NCBI RefSeq assembly: GCF_905404315.1 | Contig: NC_066310.1 | Span: 5,766,001-5,830,000 of the forward strand | Direction: 5' to 3' | DNA from: Leptidea sinapis | Taxonomy: Eukaryota; Arthropoda; Insecta; Lepidoptera; Pieridae | DNA length: 64,000 nt | Shown here: positions 57,403 through 64,000 of the stretch, in pieces | Numbering within the stretch: position 1 is the first letter of the stretch | Layout: each line of letters starts with the position of its first letter | Notes under the pieces: generated by a model | Databases searched by the model: none | What the model saw: only the letters and a program-made list of their open reading frames with translations | What the model was told of the DNA's origin: nothing | Made by a program: the position numbers and the translations under genes

Positions 57403-57702
57403 TTACAAAATTGATATGTGACGTAATTCGTACTTGTGAATATTTACTAGAACGCAGTAATTATTAATAAAACTAATTAAATAATAATACTACTACTTCT
57501 AATAATATATTACTTATATCGTCTTACAAACTATAGTTTTTTTATTATTACTACCTATATTTTGATAGTCGTTAATAATTTGAGTTAAGGCCAAATTCGT
57601 GCGAATAGAAAAATATAATTTTCGTCTACAATTAGATTTTTGAGGTTTGTTACAAAATATCATTATTTTTTTATGACGTAATGTAATCTTAATAAAACTA
57701 AA

Positions 57703-57775
57703 CGGCCTTACAAATATACTTGGCATAAAGTTATACCTGGGAATAAACCAAGAAGGATGCAAAGTGTTGATTATA
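57703..57775. mobile_element. TIR MITE fragment (same family as 3492)
   Basis: The left end CGGCCTTACAAATATACTTG and the next 50 bp (gcataaagttatacc…aaaccaagaa) match 3492-3545, then similarity stops. Confidence 0.6.
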
Positions 57776-59300
57776 TAATATATATACTTAGAAGCAGGCC
57801 ATGTCTTCGAAACTGAACATAATTATTGTAGTACAAGGGGTTTCAAATATGGGCTGGAAGGGGCGGGCATCAGAAAAGTAATAGAGTAGCCACGTCAAAC
57901 GAAACATTAAATTATGATCGTAGTAGACTATCGAAGAATCTTTGATCATTGCTTACCGCCTAGTACGTTGACCTAGGAGGTCTATGATCAAGTGCTGTCT
58001 CTTTTACGCTCAGTTATTAAGACAGTGACAACAATACACTTACGTATTGAGAGTTGAGACGCCTTCTGGGTTACATATAAAATTGTTGAGTTAGTATTAA
58101 GTATACGGACTAGTTCTAGTGTACGCGGATATTGACAACAAATTGATTTATTTTACGAGGAGAATCTGCGACTCCTAATAAGTTGATTCTTATAATTCTG
58201 TTCGTGTATCATTGTCTAATGTCTATGCTCTCAGTGGGCTTTATGTTTCTTGAGTTCGTAATTTGTTACGCCATTAAGCGGGTGTGCGAGGGAGACGGCA
58301 ACTATATTGTTGTACTCCTCGCATATCAGCCGGCGAATGTAAATGGCTTCATTTGATTATGTTCCGCTCCGTAAACGTTCTTCGTATTTACGACTTGCGA
58401 GGCATTTATGCAGCCCTAGTAGGTTGTTGTAGAACGATTGTCGTAATTCGATAGTGCTGCCAAGTTGTGCTTTTCCCACTAGCGGATGGATGGATGAATT
58501 TTTTGTGTAAATTACGAGAGATAAAAAAGTACACTTTTTTTATTTACATACAAGAAAACAGCATCCATCTGTAATAATAGTTTCGCCCAATGACGTTCAT
58601 TGCCTGCAATGAATGAATCGTTCTTTATTTATAAACTAGGAACAATATTTTTTTGCAACGGAAATGAATTACTTTAATTCTACGTGAAAATTTCGTCGTT
58701 CTCAAAGCGGTAAAGAGAAAGAAAAAGAATCACTGGGGGTCGTTTAAAACACGATGACCTGCCGAATTTCCTAATTGATTGATTGGAAATGCTGACAGTA
58801 AATGCTTAATTTAGACATCACTGAACAACTTTGAAAGTCTAGAATAATCTATTGAACCAATTACGGTGTCCTACAAAATGAGTCGAATTAGTTGCAAGGT
58901 GAATTTTTCTAAACCCTTACTGTAATATACTTATAAATATATCGTAAAAAGCAAAAGTTGAAAACTGTTTGCTGAAACAATATTGGTAATATTATGCCTT
59001 TTTTGCCAGTTATTATAATCTCATCTCCAGCTCATCTTTTACATAGTGGTGGTAACGTATTATAAAATTAATATGCGTGGTATTTGCTTAGAATAAATGG
59101 TTTTTGGTTTTTCACCTTTAACTAAGACCAAATAAGCATAATAACTTACTGTTAAAATTAAAACAAAAACGATTCCATTTATGTGTAAATTGATGCACGG
59201 ACATCAGGATTGGGTGCCAAAAGCTCGCAAAATCTTTACTATATAAAACCAATCCAATAATTTGATAATTTCTTAATCCATCAACGATTTTTCTTTACAG
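57776..59300. other. Repeat-poor DNA just upstream of the sbb-like exon
   Basis: Apart from the 58260-58440 patch and the pyrimidine tract of the exon acceptor, nothing is recognised. Confidence 0.5.
58260..58440. other. Unique GC-richer stretch upstream of the sbb-like exon
   Basis: Repeat-free, about 860 bp upstream of the exon, with CCATTAAG and CATTTATG homeodomain-like cores and several CpGs. It could be an intronic regulatory element; no open frame supports an exon. Confidence 0.25.
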
Positions 59301-59424
59301 GAAACAGCAGAAGTCTGCGTAGGAACATCAGTTGGAACAATAACGGAGCCGGACTGCTTGGGGCCCTGTGAGCCTGGTACATCAGTCACGCTGGAGGGCA
59401 TCGTGTGGCACGAAACGGAAGGTG
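59301..59424 (+). CDS. sbb: Internal coding exon of a Scribbler/Brakeless (ZNF608/609-type) nuclear co-regulator
   Basis: The exon is bounded by a pyrimidine-rich acceptor (tttttctttacag, AG at 59299-59300) and the donor GTGAGT at 59425. Read in phase 0 from its first base it is open for 41 codons plus one base. The product includes VGTITEPDCLGPCEP and GTSVTLEGIVWHETEGG, the block conserved between insect Scribbler/Brakeless/Master of thickveins and vertebrate ZNF608/ZNF609. Family knowledge: these are nuclear transcriptional co-regulators acting in eye axon targeting, wing patterning and larval behaviour in Drosophila. The block is expected to continue in the next exon (LVVNVTW region), which is not in this window. 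GC content is well above the flanks. An alternative donor at 59421 (AAG/GTGGTG) is weaker. The open frame running past the donor to 59576 is intronic read-through. Confidence 0.93.
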
Positions 59425-59811
59425 GTGAGTTGTTATATAAGCACGAGTGCACTGTAGCGCCTCGCATAACCTCCATCACGCTTTTGCACGCCTATTACAC
59501 TTACCTGCTTGGCAATCCTTCAAGCGACAATAACAGACGGTCCCACCACCTAGATAGATCCTTACAACGAATTTAATTTAAACAGATTTGTTTAAAAATC
59601 CATCTATCTGCCTACCGTACCTATTTAAATGCCATTAATTTGAGTGAAACGCGTTGTGTAACCGTTTTTGTCTTATTTGAAGTAAAATCAAATTGCTACA
59701 GGCAAAATCGCATTAAAATAATCATAAAAGGGACGATGAATAATTATTATTGCTACGTGGAAATGTGCGCGTCTCATGCCCTCGTCTCAGTCCGTTAATT
59801 AATGTTTGCGA

Positions 59812-59823
59812 AGTGACGTCACT
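59812..59823. promoter_or_regulatory. Palindromic CRE-type site
   Basis: A perfect 12-bp palindrome, AGTGACGTCACT, contains the full TGACGTCA site bound by CREB/ATF bZIP dimers. It sits 390 bp downstream of the sbb-like exon in a unique, GC-richer stretch (59730-59830) that also contains TTAATTAA. Confidence 0.4.
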
Positions 59824-59968
59824 GCTTTGATCATTAAAACTGACAAATAACTCTTTCGATTATTTAATACTTTGTATTTTAATGAGACTGCACGGAATTT
59901 ATTACCTTGGTACAAAAACTAATTAGAAGTGTGAACGGCCCTTAGGTTATGCCTAAAAATTATATTTA

Positions 59969-60386
59969 CTAGCTGATGCCCGCGACTTCGTCCGCATTGA
60001 TAAAGGGCTTTTAAAAATAATAAGCAAGTTAGGAATTGAAGATTATATCATGTCCTATTCCAGTTCCAGTTCCCGTTTTCGCTCCCTTTCGCAACATATT
60101 CTACGAATCTTATTTCGGAGATTAGATTAGGAAGATTGCTATGGCAAACTAAACCTACTATTGGTATAGTTATAGCTCATCGAAGTGAATTTCAGTTTAG
60201 TCATAAATATTAGTAAATAGTCATAAATCCCGCGGGAACCATGGATATTTCCGGGATAAAATATAGCCTATGTCCTTTCCCCAGCTTTAGTCTGTCGCTG
60301 TACCAAATTTCATAAAAATCGGTTCAGTAGCTCCGGCGTAAAAGCGTAACAAACAAACTTACATTCACACTTATAATATTAGTAGC
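59969..60386 (-). mobile_element. Hel-3 Helitron
   Basis: CTAG at 59969-59972 (reverse) with gcggacgaagtcgcgggcat. The 5' end is degenerate (attgctactaatattataag). It lies 540 bp downstream of the sbb-like exon. Confidence 0.75.
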
Positions 60387-61507
60387 AATTGTTCGAACTA
60401 AAGCTTTTCATTTTACAAAATAATAATAAATAGACGATATGTACCTAGCTAAATGTGCATTTTATTTTTTAGATTCAGTTTTTGCACATTTATTTAAACT
60501 GAGAACTTTAGGACTTTTTTTTTACTTAAGTCTTTATAAAACAATTGGTTCTGCATAATTCCACACAACCATAGCATAGTTCTTAAAATAGAACTTCTTT
60601 CGTCACTTGATTTTACAACTTTACCATCACGAAATAAGTTAATTATTGAATTATATTATTATATCGTTTATATCTTGGAAATAGCTTTAATAATGTGATA
60701 CAAAAAACAAAACAAAAGACAGTCAATTTATTAGTTACAGTGGTGGTTAAAATTCAAACAACAATATTTAGTACAAAAAGAGCAATAAAATGAAGAAATG
60801 TTACTGTGCACCTTAACCTTGATAATGAAGCTGTGTCCATAACTTAGAACATAATTCATAGAACTCAAATTTACGACGCAGTTAAAATACCAAAAATACT
60901 TCTACGTTACGATTTCCTTGATTCTAAAGAGAAACAAAAGCTATCAAGAGATATAAATAAAGTTTGGAGTGATAGATATATACAGCATCAAACTATCCCC
61001 GATTTTGTTTTCATAACTTTCTTCAATAGCCTTTTACTTCTGAACCTCAATGAACACTTAAGACGTATATAAAAGCAAATCTATATGTTGAATCAGTAAA
61101 GTTCTAAATTTACAATTGGTAACATGAAGGGCTGGTAATAAATAGATTAAGTGTTAGGGGTTCGCGACCCCAATCGACCCGAATTTAACAAACAGTTGAA
61201 AACCCTCTCATAAATATTAATTCGCACGCACCTGGTCATTCGGCGCGTCTTTTATATAGCTGTGTTAAATGCTAATAATAGCAGTTTCAATTTTAATAGC
61301 AGTTATTATAACTAGAAGTAAACGAAACTTAGGAAATTTTTACCCGTGGCCTAATTTTATTTCGGTTATTATCGAATAATGTTTAAATTACCGACTTCAA
61401 TGGGAAACCTCTAAACTCCGATGCGTTTGAATCTTACATCCAGCATCCCATTTAAAAACTAATCAATTCTCATACGGACGAAGACGAAGAATCTGCAAGT
61501 TAAGTAG
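60387..61507. other. AT-rich intronic DNA
   Basis: No gene or repeat recognised. Confidence 0.5.
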
Positions 61508-61796
61508 ATAATGGGAGGCTCCTTTGCACAGGATGTTGGTTAGATTATGAGTACCACAACGGCGCCTATTTCTGCCGTGAAACAGTAATGTGTAAGCATT
61601 GCTGTGTTTCGGTCTGAAGGCCGCCGTAGCTAGTGAAATTACTGGGCAAATGTGACTTAACATCTTATGTCTCAATGTGTTTTCAATTTTTGGGTATTTC
61701 AAGAATCCTGAGCGGCACTGCATTGTAATGGGCAGGGCGCAACAATTACCATCAGCTAAACGTCCTGCTCATCTCGTCCCTTATTGTCATAAAAAC
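61508..61796 (+). mobile_element. A-tailed 310-bp element, near complete
   Basis: It starts aatgggaggctcctttgcac, loses part of the gacgagcgcaattgtag hairpin arm near 61678, and ends cgtcccttattgtcataaaa. Confidence 0.75.
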
Positions 61797-61799
61797 ATT

Positions 61800-61990
61800 A
61801 GATTTCTACAAAGAAGTTTTTAAGTTGTGGAAATAATTATTATAGTAAGACTAGTCGTATATTGATTGTACACAGTCCTGATTTTAAATCTTTTAATCTA
61901 GATATTGGTGAGTCTCTTGGTCCCATACTGTATCTATAATATCTCAAACAGCTCTTTTCTACAACACAAAAACAAAAAAAGAATAAAGTA
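61800..61990. repeat. Direct repeat unit 1
   Basis: gattgtacacagtcctgatt through cttggtcccatactgtatct to acaaaaacaaaaaaagaata. The same order recurs at 62208-62395. Confidence 0.75.
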
Positions 61991-62207
61991 AATTTCTCTT
62001 AAAATTCTTGTGATTTGGTCACATTTTAACTTTAAAACAGATTCAAAATCTTAATGCAAATCCTATTTCAAAAACAGACAGAAGCTGACCATTAAAAATA
62101 ACAATATTTTAACAGTTAATTCAGAATTAATAAATTACAGAATACCCAATACCGCAAAAGCGTATTGTCTATCTCAATTTTTATCTCAAATGGACGAAGA
62201 GGAAGAA

Positions 62208-62395
62208 GATAAATTTCAAGAAGTTTTTATTTGTAGAAATAATTACAGTCTGACTAGATATATATTGATTGTACACAGTCCTAATTTTAAATCTTATAAT
62301 CTAGATATTTGTGACTCTCTTGGTCCCATACTGTATCAATAATATCTCAAACAGCTTTTTTGCTACAGCACAAAAACAAAAAAAAAGAAATTGCC
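62208..62395. repeat. Direct repeat unit 2
   Basis: Diverged copy of 61800-61990 in the same orientation. Both end in an A-rich run, so either a duplicated segment or two retroposon copies. Confidence 0.75.
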
Positions 62396-62584
62396 GCATT
62401 ATGACAAAGTACAAGGCAAGAATGATTCGGACTTGGCGGCGCGTGGCTTTCGTGAATCGTGAATATGTATGTTAGAAATACTTGTTTGAAATACATGAAG
62501 AAAAAGTTAAATATTTTATTCAAATTATAAGTTCATTCAGGTCAAAAAACACCAGTGACGGTGATAGTTATACTTTTCACCATT

Positions 62585-62718
62585 TACGATTTGTATGTGA
62601 CTTTGTGTTTGTGTGCGTGAATTGCTCAAATTAGTGGTTAGTTCTAAACTCAATTTATTTCAAAGTTTTCACAGCTGTCATAGACTAGCTAGACGTATAA
62701 ATGATCTGAGGTATTTTT
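62585..62718. repeat. Unassigned dispersed repeat, copy 2
   Basis: Same orientation as 29955-30090, with many substitutions; not matched to any other family in the window. Confidence 0.6.
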
Positions 62719-62744
62719 AATAATACTGCGACTATTATATGGTA

Positions 62745-62830
62745 TTTTCGTCCGTTTTTACCCGACTCCGCCAGAAGGAGGGTTATGTTTTTCGAGAGTG
62801 TATGTATTGTAACCCCTCCCTCACACGCGG
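62745..62830. repeat. Probable dispersed-repeat fragment
   Basis: cgtttttacccgactccgcc and agaaggagggttatgttttt resemble a common lepidopteran repeat end by recall. There is no second copy in this window. Confidence 0.35.
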
Positions 62831-62893
62831 GATCGTTGCTTAATGAAACAATGTTACTTCTCTAATACTTCTATATTCACTTTCACTTTCTAT

Positions 62894-62922
62894 CTAATAT
62901 TAATATAAAATATTAATATTAG
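62894..62922. repeat. Perfect 13-bp inverted repeat, 3-nt loop
   Basis: CTAATATTAATAT, AAA, ATATTAATATTAG. Low-complexity AT hairpin. Confidence 0.8.
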
Positions 62923-63049
62923 GCTAAAGGCCGACCGTTTTCACTTCTCATCATTTATATTCCGTCTTATTCGATAATTTCATTCGCGTCAATATTAAAA
63001 TTTAAAATAAAATCGAATTCTATAGCTAGACGGCCAACCATAGAACAAT

Positions 63050-63075
63050 GAGTTCTTATATGCGGATAAGAACTC
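63050..63075. repeat. Perfect 10-bp inverted repeat, 6-nt loop
   Basis: GAGTTCTTAT, ATGCGG, ATAAGAACTC in non-repetitive DNA. Confidence 0.8.
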
Positions 63076-64000
63076 CTTGTTACAGTATGTATACTTGTTT
63101 GGCATGCTGTGCGGCCTGAATGTCTCTATGGATTTTACAGATAGGATTTTAATACTGTGAGGGTGACACTGGGTACAAATTTTGAATCAGAACACACTAT
63201 GGTGTGTTCAGTTTATGAGTTGGGCGTGCCGACCTCCATACGGTGAAGTTAGTAACAGTTTAACTCAAACTCATTTAATAATAAAATATAAAAAAATAAA
63301 CTTTTGTTAAAAACCCTAAAACAAGAAAATCGTCACACCTGATTGCACTAAACGCACATAAATCCACACAAAAAATATCAAGTTACACCTTACATTACAT
63401 TCAGGTGGTAAAGAAGTTTAGTGAACTAACTTTAACTTGAACTAAACTTCTTAAATTATAGAAAATTCATTCTATTTTTATGAACAATATTAATTATATA
63501 AAGTTCATATATGTAGGTACCTCTCATATACAGGTATGTATTCTTGCTGACAAATGTAACTACGCGGCTTACCGGTTAATTAAAGATGAACTATACTTTA
63601 TAACTTTTTACTTGATATTATTTTGTTTGAAATGTGAATAATTGCAATCGATCCGAGAATTAAGCGTGTACTTACAGCGATCTCCTCAATATCTTTTCAT
63701 TTGGCATCCGTGTACAATATTAATGAATTCATAACATACATAAAACACCACACTCAATGAGAATGAATACCTATATAATTACACGACGCTCACGGCGTTG
63801 GATAGCATCGCTGAATAATAAACCTGTTAAGCCATACAAGGCTCTTACACCTTTCTGTTATCCTGGTATGTTATCTAGCTCTATTAAAATTTTATTGCGT
63901 TATGTATGTATAATAAATATTGTATTTTCAAAACAAAGGAATAGAAATTATTAAGAGACAATTTTAGTATTAAAAATCGGATTTTAATTTTAAATTTATT

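Larger units (their letters stand above)
1..59300 (+). other. Inferred large upstream intron of the sbb-like gene
   Basis: No convincing coding exon was found upstream of 59301 on the + strand. The interval consists of repeats and AT-rich unique DNA. Placing it in one intron is inference: non-coding first exons, or short exons that I could not recognise, would split it, and unrelated genes could be nested here. Long 5' introns are usual for developmental co-regulators of this kind. Confidence 0.6.
59425..64000 (+). other. Inferred downstream intron of the sbb-like gene (start)
   Basis: It begins with the GTGAGT donor after the recognised exon. A next exon continuing with the conserved VNVTW / YVGTLLDC region would be expected, but I see nothing encoding it before 64000. 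The stretch contains a Hel-3 Helitron, an A-tailed element, a duplicated block and unique AT-rich DNA. Confidence 0.7.
62831..64000. other. AT-rich intronic DNA
   Basis: Only two short hairpins (62894 and 63050) and a weak splice-like cag/gtatgt at 63533 were noticed. The frame 63757-63954 has no features. Confidence 0.5.

Noticed and set aside
59358..59576. Stand-alone 72-codon gene
   Set aside because: The frame starts inside the sbb-like exon at a TTG and continues past a strong GTGAGT donor into intron.
61463..61723. Related small proteins at 30922-31173, 45320-45505, 61463-61723 and 19449-19712
   Set aside because: All are frames within the A-tailed 310-bp element; the similarity is repeat similarity.

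Overview
This is a eukaryotic, AT-rich window that most likely comes from a lepidopteran (butterfly or moth) nuclear genome. That rests on dense interspersed repeats of lepidopteran type: non-autonomous Helitrons ending in CTAG and inserted between A and T, several tRNA-derived SINEs, A-tailed 300-bp elements, MITEs and short 3' ends of LINEs. I cannot name the species from the sequence.

I recognise one host-gene segment with confidence. It is a 124-bp exon on the + strand (59301-59424), with a good acceptor and a GTGAGT donor. It encodes the conserved GPCEPGTSVTLEGIVWHE block of the Scribbler/Brakeless (ZNF608/ZNF609) nuclear co-regulators. No other exon of that gene was found, so the window reads as one very long intron upstream of this exon (at least 59 kb if no exon was missed) plus the first 4.6 kb of the next intron. 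Almost every other open frame falls in transposon debris or has no coding signature.

Two host-intron signals stand out. At 32221-32301 a pyrimidine tract and CAG are followed directly by GTAAGT, with a second donor 51 bp downstream; this is the architecture of a recursive splice site. At 18414-18471 a POU octamer lies next to a perfect 24-bp palindrome containing GATTA and ATGCTAAT motifs. Several GC-richer repeat-free islands (16980-17360, 43140-43450, 45990-46230, 49485-49760, 58260-58440, 59730-59830) are candidate intronic enhancers or unannotated exons.

Region by region: 0-5 kb holds TTA-target MITEs, a hAT-like MITE, a second TIR MITE and a 179-bp tandem duplication. 5-13 kb holds an element with an embedded tRNA-like segment, SINEs (one inverted pair), a Helitron and a MITE. 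13-27 kb is mostly unique, with Hel-1 and Hel-2 Helitrons, A-tailed elements, LINE remnants near 23 kb and a broken Tc1-like transposase at 26.8 kb. 27-30 kb is a nested SINE/Helitron cluster that includes a matched empty and filled Helitron site. 31-37 kb contains the recursive splice candidate, a head-to-tail Helitron concatemer, a 300-bp element with clear target duplications and a duplicated A-tailed element. 37-53 kb mixes LINE ends, SINEs, MITEs and long repeat-poor stretches. 54.0-56.6 kb is a Helitron whose 3' end and flank were amplified into 248-bp tandem units and which carries a LINE insertion. 57-64 kb carries the sbb-like exon and scattered repeats.
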